Shown: piece after piece, positions 37,001-45,138 of the stretch
Numbering within the stretch: the stretch's first letter is position 1
Layout: the number at the start of each line of letters is the position of its first letter
Source: Marinobacter alexandrii
Lineage (GTDB): Bacteria; Bacteroidota; Bacteroidia; Cytophagales; Cyclobacteriaceae
Direction of reading: 5' to 3'
Assembly: GCA_039984955.1 (NCBI GenBank)
Contig: JBDWTN010000005.1
Span: 124,001 to 188,000 of the forward strand
DNA: 64,000 bases
Made by a program: the position numbers and the translations under genes
Notes under the pieces: model-generated
What the model saw: only the letters and a program-made list of their open reading frames with translations
The model's database searches: none
What the model was told of the DNA's origin: nothing

Positions 37001-37604
37001 TGGTCCTATCAACCCAATGGCCATGGAGGCTTTTGAAGAAATAAAAGAACGACATACCTTTATTATTGATCAAAAAGAAGACCTCCTAAAAGCCAAGGAA
37101 TCGCTTCTAACTACAATTAGTGAAATAGACGAAGTAGCAAAAGAGACATTCATGGAAGCTTTTCAGAATATCAAAGACAACTTCATCAAAGTATTTAGAA
37201 CACTTTTCACCGAGGAAGATGATTGTGATTTAATCCTTACAAATCCTGATCAACCTCTAGAAAGTACCATTGATATTATAGCGAAACCTAAAGGAAAAAG
37301 ACCATTGACGATCAATCAACTTTCTGGGGGAGAAAAAACACTCACAGCAACCTCACTTCTGTTTTCCATTTATCTGATTAAGCCCGCACCCTTCTGCATT
37401 TTTGATGAAGTTGATGCACCTTTGGATGATGCTAACATTGATAAATTCAACGAGATTATTAGAAAGTTTTCAAAAGAATCTCAGTTTATCATTGTAACGC
37501 ATAATAAGCGCACAATGGCTAGTACAGATGTGATTTACGGAGTAACCATGCAGGAACAAGGTGTTTCTAAGGTAGTTCCTGTAGATTTACGAGAATTAGC
37601 TTAA
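34083..37604 (+). CDS. smc: Chromosome segregation ATPase SMC
   Basis: 1173-residue SMC, which with ScpA/ScpB compacts and helps segregate the chromosome. Walker A is GPNGCGKS (31-38); coiled coil follows; hinge at about 510-670; second coiled coil; ABC signature LSGGEK (1080-1085); Walker B FDEVDAPLDD near 1107. The first ATG of the long frame (34026) would add 19 unrelated residues, so the family-like MQLTKLEIKGFKSF start at 34083 is chosen. The lipoprotein gene 18 nt downstream may be co-transcribed. Confidence 0.97.
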   Translation: MQLTKLEIKGFKSFADRVVINFDEGITGIVGPNGCGKSNVVDSIRWVLGEQRSRVLRSDKMENVIFNGTKARKATQLAEVSLTFDNTKNLIPTEYSQITITRRYYRSGESEYLLNGVTCRLKDITNLFLDTGIATNSYAIIELKMVDDILNDKDNSRRSLFEEAAGISKFKVRKKETLKKLGDTDADLERVEDLLFEIEKNLKSLERQAGQAKRYYELKDEYKNSSIALAKKAMNNQQENFDTIQQQIQEENDKRTSLNTLVSEKEAAIEKAKSELINKEKLLSSRQKTLNEHVSSIRQYESDKKIKNERQKFLNDKIETLKEQISHDKQSSERAAVSLEGLRSEAKDAEKEVTELLSKVEKFKADYESQKELTTEAQEKLSSLNQYFSEKKDNQFQINKDIEIKDIQLRSMMSELSKTSEDSSEKSANLEEFKNRLAEIEQERGGKQENYDQLKSAEESLKDQIESVEETISKKREELTKINRTLDAKQNEFSLTKSLVDNLEGFPEAIKFLKKNSQWKDAPLLSDIISCPEEYRVSIENFLEPYMNYYIVDSKDDALNAVNLLSESTRGKAHFFILSYLDNYSSESIDVPKGSLPALDVIEFDEKYESLIKHLLWNVFITTNPSAPESEKVILLDKEGKITFRRYSISGGSIGLFEGKRIGRAKNLEKLETEIKDLKKQQSATEQASNRFKSQLEELKLSSKTSILEEVKDELSRIKEIEVSVKTKQEQFIELLTSNKNRREDIQQQIIELEKALEILRPKAEKEQSDLSDLENSLEAKKEEAISLQEALDVKSVVYNEENVVFHQRQNKLHSILQEISFKEESYEASLGRIEKNKEELDSAGSNLNELVKKSTASDDELIAMYEEKKSLEGGVNEAEKEYYEARGLIDEEEKNLRETQRKREGIDHALMEWQNKLNDAKIGLNSVKDRLSVEFNISLEDVKEENIEDYKKFTEEELKTKVEKLRNRLDNIGPINPMAMEAFEEIKERHTFIIDQKEDLLKAKESLLTTISEIDEVAKETFMEAFQNIKDNFIKVFRTLFTEEDDCDLILTNPDQPLESTIDIIAKPKGKRPLTINQLSGGEKTLTATSLLFSIYLIKPAPFCIFDEVDAPLDDANIDKFNEIIRKFSKESQFIIVTHNKRTMASTDVIYGVTMQEQGVSKVVPVDLRELA

Positions 37605-37622
37605 CCTAATTAGAATAGCAAG

Positions 37623-38540
37623 ATGAAACTATTTGCCTTTATGTGTTTCATTTCTCTTTCGATTATTGGGTGTAATCCTGAGTCGAAAAAGTCAGAAAAT
37701 AAAAGTTCATTACCTCTTGCCAAAGAAGTAAAGAAATCTTTTGACTATCAACCTCAAAAACCCGTAAATGGTCAATTAAAAGCAGTTATTGAATTGGGCT
37801 CTTTGGGACTCAACTATTTTATCGTCAACATCGATGATAATGGAAGGTGGGAATTGAAAAAATCAAATTATGGTAGGAGTAATATTATCTACGGAGCTAA
37901 TACTTCGAAAGAAGTAATAAGCAACATCATAAGTTTTCAAACTGAAATCATAGATTATGGTGTTGAGCTTGAAAACATTTACCTAATAGTTAGTTCAAGT
38001 GTAGTCAAGACGGAAGACATAACAGGTTTGGAAACAAAGATGACTAAAAATAATCTCCCATTAGTCTCGGTAAGTCTTGAAAAAGAGGCTCAATTAGCTA
38101 TGGCCGCTACCATCCCAAAAGAATTTTTAGAAGAGTCTTTTCTCGTTGACATTGGGTCTGGTAACACAAAATTTTCTTGGGTTGAAAACCAAGATACTCT
38201 TAGCATTGAAACCCACGGTTCTAAATACTTCCTAAATGACATCCAAGACACAACTGTATTTAGACAAGTAAGGGATGCCATTCTTGAAATACCTAAAAGA
38301 AAAAGAAATCTATGCTTCATGCTAGGAGGTATAATTTATGAGATGGCCAAAGTTGATATTGAAAATTCGAGCGAAAGATACCATGTATTAAAATCTCCTG
38401 ATTTATACACTTCTGACAATGAGAAACTTAAGGCAGGTAAAGTGATTTATAATGCCTTGCATTTAGAACCTACTTACTCATACATCTTTGACACTCAATC
38501 AAACTTCTCAATTGGGTATTTAGTAGGACTGAATCAATAA
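37623..38540 (+). CDS. Lipoprotein with Ppx/GppA-like ASKHA fold
   Basis: 305 residues. A lipobox (SIIGCNPE, Cys17) is followed by a domain with the three hallmarks of exopolyphosphatase/guanosine pentaphosphatase: a phosphate-1 strand AVIELGSLGLNYFIVNID, SLEKEAQLAM near the E-A-x-L region, and LVDIGSGNTKFSW (phosphate-2, Ppx has VVDIGGGSTEL). The Gly-Gly of that motif is reduced to GSG, and the conserved T-x-A-x-R region is SSSVVKTED, so activity is doubtful. Placed outside the cytoplasm, it cannot use cytosolic ATP; polyphosphate or a binding role is possible. Lies right after smc. Confidence 0.75.
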   Translation: MKLFAFMCFISLSIIGCNPESKKSENKSSLPLAKEVKKSFDYQPQKPVNGQLKAVIELGSLGLNYFIVNIDDNGRWELKKSNYGRSNIIYGANTSKEVISNIISFQTEIIDYGVELENIYLIVSSSVVKTEDITGLETKMTKNNLPLVSVSLEKEAQLAMAATIPKEFLEESFLVDIGSGNTKFSWVENQDTLSIETHGSKYFLNDIQDTTVFRQVRDAILEIPKRKRNLCFMLGGIIYEMAKVDIENSSERYHVLKSPDLYTSDNEKLKAGKVIYNALHLEPTYSYIFDTQSNFSIGYLVGLNQ

Positions 38541-38597
38541 TATGTCCAGTATAAATTGGTTGGTTCGTCTTTGAACTAAACATTAACACATACTATT

Positions 38598-39200
38598 ATG
38601 AAAAAATTATCATTAAGTCTACTTGGTTTTTTACTAGTAACCATTGCAATCTCACAAACAACAATTTCCAAAGAAGAGAGAAAGAAAGCATTGAGCCATT
38701 TAAAAGATTCTCAATCTAACTTGATGTCTCTTGTTGGAGGACTAAACGAAGATCAACTTAACTTCAAAGTAAATGAAGAATCATGGTCTATTGCAAACTG
38801 TATGGAGCACATTGCTATCTCAGAAGAGAACCTTATGGGAATGGTGAAAATGAGCCTAAAAGAGCAAGCAGACCCTTCTAAAAGAGCGGAGGTAGCTATG
38901 AGTGACAATCAACTAATTGGAATAATTACGAGCCGTGAACAAAAAGTAAAAACAAGAAAAGAGTTTGAGCCCACAAACAGCTTTGGAGGTTTTTCCAGTA
39001 CAATCAAAACCTTTAAAGAAAGACGAAAGGAAAATATGAAGTTTGTGAAATCAACAGATATGGATCTTAGAAATCATTACATACAATTTCCTTTTGGGCT
39101 AATCGATTCATATCAAGGAATCATGTTCATATCGGGACATACACAACGTCATGCAGACCAAATAAAGGAAATAATGGAAAGTGAAGGTTTTCCGGGTTGA
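38598..39200 (+). CDS. Secreted DinB-family protein
   Basis: 200-residue protein with a signal peptide (about 1-19, AISQ) and a DinB-like four-helix fold. The metal-binding His pattern is present: CMEHIAISEE and GHTQRHADQI. Most DinB proteins are cytosolic; this one is exported. Function of exported members is unknown. Confidence 0.85.
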   Translation: MKKLSLSLLGFLLVTIAISQTTISKEERKKALSHLKDSQSNLMSLVGGLNEDQLNFKVNEESWSIANCMEHIAISEENLMGMVKMSLKEQADPSKRAEVAMSDNQLIGIITSREQKVKTRKEFEPTNSFGGFSSTIKTFKERRKENMKFVKSTDMDLRNHYIQFPFGLIDSYQGIMFISGHTQRHADQIKEIMESEGFPG

Positions 39201-39217
39201 TACTAAAACTCAATTTA

Positions 39218-39243
39218 AAGGCCCAATTTAGCAATTGGGCTTT
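39218..39243 (+). terminator. Rho-independent terminator
   Basis: Stem GCCCAATT / AATTGGGC (8 bp, extendable by A-T and G-T pairs), loop TAGC and a short T run, after the DinB-like gene. It reaches the stop codon of the opposite-strand small frame at 39242. Confidence 0.8.
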
Positions 39244-39409
39244 ATACTAATCTACTCCTGAGTTTTTTAAGGCCATGTTCAGAAATAACATCTTTATTCT
39301 CAGCTGACTGTAACTGTGCTTCAGCTAATTCTACCAATACTCTAGTTAGCTTCTTAGCTGAAGAAGATCTAGAATTATTCAATTGGTGTGATTCGATATT
39401 CTTGTTCAT
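39242..39409 (-). CDS. Possible small charged protein (55 residues)
   Basis: A complete ATG-to-TAA frame (TAA at 39242-39244) encoding 55 residues. It reads as a Ser/Asn tail (HQLNNSRSSSAKK) followed by an amphipathic helix (LTRVLVELAEAQLQSAENKD) and a basic end (LKKLRSRLV). No homologous family known to me. It faces the DinB-like gene, whose terminator abuts its stop. Too short for standard gene finders. Confidence 0.45.
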   Translation of the reverse strand: MNKNIESHQLNNSRSSSAKKLTRVLVELAEAQLQSAENKDVISEHGLKKLRSRLV

Positions 39410-39543
39410 GTAGCAGTGTCAATTGTATTTGGCTAAGATGAAAGTCAAATACATCAATATCAATACCATTTTTAGGGTATTTTTTCTAACCAAAACATGT
39501 TAGTTTTTTAAAAGCGGCACATCAAGTAGTTAACTTCAAGTCA

Positions 39544-39580
39544 TAAAAAAGGAGCTACACACAATGTACAGCTCCTTTCT
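39544..39580 (-). terminator. Rho-independent terminator
   Basis: On the minus strand AAAGGAGCT / AGCTCCTTT (9-bp stem, 13-nt loop with an inner ACA/TGT pair) followed by a six-T run, 20 nt after the desaturase stop. Confidence 0.85.
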
Positions 39581-39599
39581 CCTTTAAAGGCTTTGTGAT

Positions 39600-40703
39600 C
39601 TATCTACCTAATGAATAAAGCATTTTTCCATGCGAAACAAGAGCAGACATAAATGTTGGATGAGACTTATATGGAACGTTATATTCTTCAGCTGTTTTCT
39701 TAACAATCTTAGAAATTTGCTTGTAGTGCACATGACAAATATTGGGGAACAAATGATGCTCTACCTGATAGTTAAGACCGCCAGCAAACCATGAAAGCAC
39801 CTTATTTCTTTGTGCAAAATTGCAGGTCGTTTTCAATTGATGAACTGCCCAATTTTCTTCTACAACATCTGTATTTTCAACGTTCTCAAAGGAATGATCT
39901 TCCATAACATGAGCTGGTTGAAAAATGATAGCTAAGATGAAACCAGCTACATAATGCATTAAAAAGAAACCAAGTACAATATGGTACCAAGGCAATGAAG
40001 AAAAAAGAATAGGTAAGGCAAGGATATATGAGTAGTAAAAAACTTTTGTAAGTATTAACCAAGCCCATGCTCTAGTCACACTTTTTGTCTGTTTCTTCAG
40101 CATTCCATCTTTGGTGTATTCTGCCAATTGGCTGAAGTCTTTTACAATGATCCAGCTCATCGTCATAAGTCCGTAAAGAAACCATGCATATATATATTGC
40201 CATTTATGATGGGCTTTGACAGGTGAATTTGGATCAAATCTTAACATGCCTCCTTTTGGAGATATGTCCTCATCCATACCAGAAACATTGGTATATGTGT
40301 GATGCTTAACGTTATGTTGAATTTTCCAGTTGGTAGCATTGGCTCCAACCAAATTCAATGAATATCCAACAACACTATTAATCCATTTTTTTCTTGAATA
40401 AGCTCCATGATTCGCATCATGCATAACAGAAAGACCTATTCCTGCTTTTCCTAATCCCATTAAAAAAGCCATTAAATAGAATATCCATAAGTTCTGAACT
40501 ACACCAAAAAGAAACATAAAATAAGGCACTAAGTATAGACTAAACATAAAGATGGATTTGATAACCATCTCCATATTCGCATACCTACCATATTTAGAAT
40601 TCTTGAAGTATTGATTGACACGTTGGTTTAATGTCTTGTTAAATTCTTCGTGTAAATTGTTTTTAAATCTGACAACCTTTCGGCTCATCATTGCTACTGA
40701 CAT
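39600..40703 (-). CDS. Fatty acid desaturase, front-end type without cytochrome b5
   Basis: 367-residue membrane desaturase that puts double bonds into acyl chains using a di-iron centre. The three histidine boxes are all there: HDANHG, HNVKHH and QVEHH (the Gln in the last box marks the front-end/linoleoyl-CoA type). About four to five membrane helices. No fused cytochrome b5 domain, so an external electron donor is needed. Has its own candidate promoter and lies 80 nt downstream of a two-component operon on the same strand. Confidence 0.95.
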   Translation of the reverse strand: MSVAMMSRKVVRFKNNLHEEFNKTLNQRVNQYFKNSKYGRYANMEMVIKSIFMFSLYLVPYFMFLFGVVQNLWIFYLMAFLMGLGKAGIGLSVMHDANHGAYSRKKWINSVVGYSLNLVGANATNWKIQHNVKHHTYTNVSGMDEDISPKGGMLRFDPNSPVKAHHKWQYIYAWFLYGLMTMSWIIVKDFSQLAEYTKDGMLKKQTKSVTRAWAWLILTKVFYYSYILALPILFSSLPWYHIVLGFFLMHYVAGFILAIIFQPAHVMEDHSFENVENTDVVEENWAVHQLKTTCNFAQRNKVLSWFAGGLNYQVEHHLFPNICHVHYKQISKIVKKTAEEYNVPYKSHPTFMSALVSHGKMLYSLGR

Positions 40704-40728
40704 ACGCTAATTGTAAATTTCTATCCTT

Positions 40729-40736
40729 CAAAAGTA
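40729..40736 (-). promoter_or_regulatory. Putative -7 element of desaturase gene
   Basis: On the minus strand TACTTTTG matches TAnnTTTG, 25 nt upstream of the desaturase ATG. No clear -33 TTG at the expected distance. Confidence 0.4.
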
Positions 40737-40783
40737 ATTAAGAAACGTGGTAATACAGATATGATTTTAATCAATGGGTTAAA

Positions 40784-41542
40784 TTATCGATCTAGCCACT
40801 CTTTGAACTCACCAACTCTTTCTCTTGCTACTATGATTTGTTCTTCATCAAATGATTCAACTACTATTTCCAATCTTGAGTTCGTAAACGCAATAATATC
40901 CTTGATATAATTTATGCTAACAATAAACTTTCTCGATATTCGATAGAATTCAGATTGACTTAATAACTCTTCTGTTTTATCCAAAGTATAGTCAACTAGA
41001 AATCTCTTCCCTTTGTTTGTAAAAAGATAAGTTGCTTTATCCTGACTGTATACCAATTGAATATCTGCTGTATCGACAGTTTTGAGATGATCTCCTACTT
41101 TCACCACAAATCGCTCTTTTCCAGATGGTTGAAGTGATTTTATCAGTTTATCAATATCTGGATTTTCACTTGATTTCTCTTCCTTTTGAGCAAAATTGGT
41201 TTCAAACTTCACGATCGCTGTTCTAAGATCTTCATCCCCAATTGGTTTGAGTAGGTAATCCACACTATTAGTTTTAAATGCTTTTAAAGCAAACTCGTCA
41301 TACGCTGTGGTAAATATGATGGGCTTATTGATACGAATTTGATCGAAGATATCAAATGAAATACCGTCAGCTAGCTGAATGTCCATGAATAGAATATCAT
41401 ACTTTAAAGCAGGTAATGAAATAGTTGCTGATTCAATTGAATCAAACTTTGCAACAAACTCATAATTTGTACGAATTCCCTCTATCAAAGACCTTAATCG
41501 CTTAGCAGCTAGCTGTTCGTCCTCTATAATTATGTATTTCAT
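40784..41542 (-). CDS. LytTR-type response regulator
   Basis: 252-residue transcriptional regulator. The receiver (1-120) has acidic pocket E7/D8, phospho-acceptor Asp54 (LFMDIQLADG) and the KPIGDEDL Lys. The LytTR DNA-binding domain lies at about 135-250 (FVVKVGDHLKTVDTADIQLVYSQDKATYLFTNKGKRFLVD). Its start overlaps the histidine kinase stop by 4 nt, so they are a cognate pair. The downstream desaturase is a possible target. Confidence 0.94.
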   Translation of the reverse strand: MKYIIIEDEQLAAKRLRSLIEGIRTNYEFVAKFDSIESATISLPALKYDILFMDIQLADGISFDIFDQIRINKPIIFTTAYDEFALKAFKTNSVDYLLKPIGDEDLRTAIVKFETNFAQKEEKSSENPDIDKLIKSLQPSGKERFVVKVGDHLKTVDTADIQLVYSQDKATYLFTNKGKRFLVDYTLDKTEELLSQSEFYRISRKFIVSINYIKDIIAFTNSRLEIVVESFDEEQIIVARERVGEFKEWLDR

Positions 41543-42573
41543 TTTTCAATTTTAAGCAATGGCAATTTCACAACAAATGTATTCTCTGTCTTTTCAACTT
41601 TGACTTCCTTATCTGTCAAATATCGATACCTGGAGATCAAATTATCCAGACCTATTCCTGTCGAATCTTTTGTTTTCTTTTCTTTTAAGTTATTGGTTAT
41701 TGTACAGTACTCATCATCTATATCCAATTTCACATTAAGGGGGTACTGCTCACTTACAACATTGTGTTTTACTGCATTCTCAATGAGTATTTGAATTGCG
41801 AGCGGAGGCACATATGCGCTTGGATTTGATGTGTTTATGTCAAAACTCAGATTGTCACCAAACCGTATTTTTTGTAGAAAAATAAAATTTTTAGCGAAAT
41901 CCATTTCCTTACTAAGTTCAACCACTTCTTCATCTTTGCACTCCAGAACATATCTGTAGACATTAGACAACTTTCTGATAAATTCAACTGCCTTATCCTG
42001 ATCCTCATAAACCAAAGAGCTTAGTGCATTAAATGAGTTAAATAGAAAATGAGGATTTACTTGATTTTTAAGGCTTTCATATTGGGTAGATACCTGTTCA
42101 GTCTTCAGTTTTTCCACATCAATCGAAGCTTGTCTCCAGGAAATCAAAAAACCTCTCCCATGCATGAAAACATTTATACCCAGAGTAATCATTAGTGAAG
42201 TCGTAAATGAAGAGTTTGAATCTTCAAAGACTTCCGAAAATGATTTTTCAAAAAACACCAAATCAAAATATATATCAAGAGCCCATACTACCAGAAATAC
42301 ATAAATAGTGATGGAAACCAGGCTTACGAAAAATCGTTTTAACGGAGCTACTATCCAAGGAATATGTTTATCCCATAACTCAACTAAGAACTCACTCCCC
42401 TTCCAATATGCGGCCCATGCCGCTCCACTGTAGCAAAAACTAATATTAAAATTTCGAGAAAGGAAAAATGGCTCTTTTAGACAATTCGGGCAGAAAACAG
42501 TCATGTTTACGATTCCGCCCAAAAAGAAAATAAGGACTGTGCCAATAAGGTGGTATCTCGCGTACTTGCTCAT
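41539..42573 (-). CDS. LytS-type sensor histidine kinase
   Basis: 344-residue membrane kinase. About four membrane helices lie in residues 8-145, with a CPNC motif plus a third Cys near residues 28-47 that could sense redox or metal. The kinase core has the His_kinase-type phosphorylation site His175 in NPHFLFNSFNAL and the N-box IQILIENAVKH, followed by the G-box GIGLDNL. There is no separate sensor domain. Four-nt overlaps on both sides couple it to the regulator and the DUF2141 gene. Confidence 0.94.
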   Translation of the reverse strand: MSKYARYHLIGTVLIFFLGGIVNMTVFCPNCLKEPFFLSRNFNISFCYSGAAWAAYWKGSEFLVELWDKHIPWIVAPLKRFFVSLVSITIYVFLVVWALDIYFDLVFFEKSFSEVFEDSNSSFTTSLMITLGINVFMHGRGFLISWRQASIDVEKLKTEQVSTQYESLKNQVNPHFLFNSFNALSSLVYEDQDKAVEFIRKLSNVYRYVLECKDEEVVELSKEMDFAKNFIFLQKIRFGDNLSFDINTSNPSAYVPPLAIQILIENAVKHNVVSEQYPLNVKLDIDDEYCTITNNLKEKKTKDSTGIGLDNLISRYRYLTDKEVKVEKTENTFVVKLPLLKIEK

Positions 42574-42989
42574 AGTGATATCACTATTTTCTGCAATCCA
42601 TCCTTAATTTCGAATTGGCAATCTTCAAAACTTGGAGGTCCGAACATTCCTTTAGCATTGTTGGAAAATGCATAGGGCTCTGATGGAATCCCCATAAAAT
42701 TTGAATCGAGTTTTCCATTATCGTTTACATCATGAAAAATCGATACAGCATACGTGCCCTCTCCTAGTCCTTTAAAAGAAAATTGTACGCTATCGGATTT
42801 TATAAGCTTATCATCACCAAAAATCTCCTTGCTCAGAAAATGATCATGATGATCGTAAACAGCAATTTTTAAAGACCCCTGGATTTTTTTAATGTTTTCC
42901 ACTTTGACGACTAGCTCACAGTTCTCCTGTGAAAAAGTCAGTTGCGATATCGCAATGATCAATATGCTTAGAATGATTTTTTTCATCAA
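42570..42989 (-). CDS. Secreted DUF2141 protein
   Basis: 139 residues with a signal peptide (about 1-20) and a DUF2141 beta-sandwich: LVVKVENIKKIQGSLKIAVYD, GTYAVSIFHDVNDNGKLDSNFMGIPSEPYAFSNN. DUF2141 proteins are periplasmic/surface proteins of unknown role in Bacteroidota. It is the first gene of the operon with the histidine kinase and regulator, which suggests it may belong to the sensing system, but that is inference. Confidence 0.9.
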   Translation of the reverse strand: MMKKIILSILIIAISQLTFSQENCELVVKVENIKKIQGSLKIAVYDHHDHFLSKEIFGDDKLIKSDSVQFSFKGLGEGTYAVSIFHDVNDNGKLDSNFMGIPSEPYAFSNNAKGMFGPPSFEDCQFEIKDGLQKIVISL

Positions 42990-43127
42990 TTAACTTTTTC
43001 TCAAAAATGCAATCATATGTACACCAATATCAATTTGACGTTACTCAACTGTTAATTCTGTTGCCTGAATTGTTGATTTCTTTAGATAAGGCAATAATAG
43101 CCAATGAAAGAATCAAAAATATTTCTA

Positions 43128-43180
43128 ATTTGTTATGCATGCAGAGTAAATACACGTATATTTGTTATGCATGCAGAGTA
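43128..43180 (+). repeat. Twin 21-bp direct repeats, possible operator
   Basis: Identical 21-bp units at 43128-43148 and 43160-43180, starting 32 bp apart (about three helical turns). Each has the core TGTTATGCATGCAGAGTA with an internal palindrome TGCATGCA. The second overlaps the -7 element of the acyl-CoA dehydrogenase gene. Typical of sites for a dimeric repressor bound on one DNA face. The regulator is not in the window. Confidence 0.6.
43157..43164 (+). promoter_or_regulatory. Putative -7 element of acyl-CoA dehydrogenase gene
   Basis: TATATTTG, an exact TAnnTTTG match, 52 nt upstream of the ATG and overlapping the first five bases of the second 21-bp repeat. The -33 region has a TTTG but at 24 nt spacing. 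Confidence 0.55.
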
Positions 43181-43216
43181 TTTTAAATTTAAAAGAATCA
43201 GAAACAATATTATAAA

Positions 43217-45025
43217 ATGGAATCAGTAGTCGAATCAGTATCGGTAAAAGGTGGAGAATTCTTGGTAAAAGAGACAAACTCTCAAGATGTCTTTATACCT
43301 GAAGAGTTTTCTGAAGAACAGAAAATGATGGCGGCAGCCACTCAGGACTTTATTGATATGGAGATCAACCCCATCACCGATCGTATTGAAAGCATGGAAG
43401 AAGGTGTAATGTCAGGTCTGATGGATAAAGCCGGGGAACTAGGCTTATTAGGAGTTAATATTCCTGAAGAATACGGGGGCTTAGGAATGAGCTTTAATAC
43501 AGGTATGTTGATCGCCGATATAATGGCAGTTGCAGGATCATTTTCTACAGCTTATGGTGCTCATACAGGCATAGGTACACTTCCAATCCTCTATTATGGA
43601 ACTGAAGATCAAAAGAGTCAGTACCTTCCTAAGCTTGCAAGTGGTGAGTGGAAAGCATGCTACTGCTTAACGGAACCTGATGCCGGATCTGATGCTAATT
43701 CAGGAAAAACGAAAGCAAAGCTATCGGATGATGGAAAGCATTATCTGATCACCGGCCAAAAAATGTGGATCTCCAATGCAGGTTTTGCTGATCTATTAAT
43801 CATTTTCGCGAAAATTGATGACGACAAAAAACTGTCAGCTTTCATCGCAGAAAGAACATGGGATGGAATCACTATGAACGATGAAGAGAAAAAGCTTGGT
43901 ATCAAAGGCTCTTCCACTCGTCAGGTATTTTTCAATGACCTTAAAGTTCCTGTTGAAAATTTACTCTCTGAAAGGGAAAATGGATTTAAAATAGCAGTGA
44001 ATGTTCTTAATGTAGGACGTATCAAACTGGGAGCTGGGTGTATTAACGGCTGCAAAGATGTAGCCACAAAATCTACAGCATATGCCAATGAAAGAAAGCA
44101 ATTCGGTGTTTCAATCTCCAGTTTTGGTGCTATTAAGCAAAAACTTGCTAAAATGGCTACTAAGACTTATGCCACTGAATCCGCTTCTTATAGAGCAGGA
44201 CAAAACATCGAAGATTTAATAGCTAAGCTTGAGAGTGATGGCCTTAGTCAAAGTGATGCTAAGATGAAAGGCGTTGAGCAGTACGCTATTGAGTGCGCGA
44301 TCATCAAAATTCACGGATCGGAAGTCCTAGATTTTTGTGTAGACGAAGGTGTACAAGTATATGGTGGCATGGGTTTTTCGGAGGAAGCACCTATGGCCAG
44401 AGCTTATAGAGACGCTAGGATTACACGTATCTATGAAGGAACTAATGAAATAAATAGAATGCTTCTGGTAGGTATGATGTTTAAAAAGGCTATGAAAGGA
44501 GAGATTGATTTGCTTGGACCTGCAATGGCCGTTGGTAAAGAACTTACTGGTGTTCCATCATTTGAATCTCCAGACCTATCTACACCTTTAGCAAAAGAGA
44601 AAGAAGTAATAAAAAACTTAAAGAAAGCTGTATTAATGGCTGCTGGAAAAGCAGCAGAAAAGTTTGGCCCTAAGTTGGATCATGAGCAAGAGGTATTGCT
44701 AAATCTTGCCGATATGCTTATAGAGGTATATGTTGCCGAATCGACTATACTAAGAACTGAAAAACTTATAGGTGTTTACGGCGAAGAAGGAAGTAAGCTT
44801 TATCAAAATATGGCAACACTTTATTTGAACGAAGCACTGACTAAAATCAAAAATTCAGGAGATGAAGCTGTCGCTTGTTTTGCTGAAGGAGATGAATTAA
44901 GAGTGATGTTGATGGGAATGAAACGATTTACCAAAATGGATCCCATCAATACAAAAGAACTAAGACAATCTGTAGCCGATGTAATGATTAAGGAAAACAA
45001 ATTCCCTTATTCACTATACAACTAA
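43217..45025 (+). CDS. Acyl-CoA dehydrogenase, long form with C-terminal extension
   Basis: 602-residue FAD-dependent acyl-CoA dehydrogenase, first oxidation step of beta-oxidation. Domain order: helical N-terminal, middle beta domain (CYCLTEPDAGSDAN, GQKMWISNAG), C-terminal helical domain with QVYGGMGFSEE and the active-site region RIYEGTNEINR (catalytic Glu). About 180 extra residues follow, as in very-long-chain/ACAD9-type enzymes. Has its own promoter region with twin repeats. A terminator follows. Confidence 0.96.
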   Translation: MESVVESVSVKGGEFLVKETNSQDVFIPEEFSEEQKMMAAATQDFIDMEINPITDRIESMEEGVMSGLMDKAGELGLLGVNIPEEYGGLGMSFNTGMLIADIMAVAGSFSTAYGAHTGIGTLPILYYGTEDQKSQYLPKLASGEWKACYCLTEPDAGSDANSGKTKAKLSDDGKHYLITGQKMWISNAGFADLLIIFAKIDDDKKLSAFIAERTWDGITMNDEEKKLGIKGSSTRQVFFNDLKVPVENLLSERENGFKIAVNVLNVGRIKLGAGCINGCKDVATKSTAYANERKQFGVSISSFGAIKQKLAKMATKTYATESASYRAGQNIEDLIAKLESDGLSQSDAKMKGVEQYAIECAIIKIHGSEVLDFCVDEGVQVYGGMGFSEEAPMARAYRDARITRIYEGTNEINRMLLVGMMFKKAMKGEIDLLGPAMAVGKELTGVPSFESPDLSTPLAKEKEVIKNLKKAVLMAAGKAAEKFGPKLDHEQEVLLNLADMLIEVYVAESTILRTEKLIGVYGEEGSKLYQNMATLYLNEALTKIKNSGDEAVACFAEGDELRVMLMGMKRFTKMDPINTKELRQSVADVMIKENKFPYSLYN

Positions 45026-45050
45026 GGCCTACTCATTTACGTAAAAAACA

Positions 45051-45075
45051 AAACCGACTTAAAGTCGGTTTTTTT
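45051..45075 (+). terminator. Rho-independent terminator
   Basis: Stem AAACCGAC / GTCGGTTT (8 bp), loop TTAAA and a T run, after the acyl-CoA dehydrogenase gene. Confidence 0.9.
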
Positions 45076-45138
45076 GTATACAAGTTTGTTTTGGGTATAA
45101 TTCAAAATAGCTTTGCATCTGCAGCAATTGCATCCATA

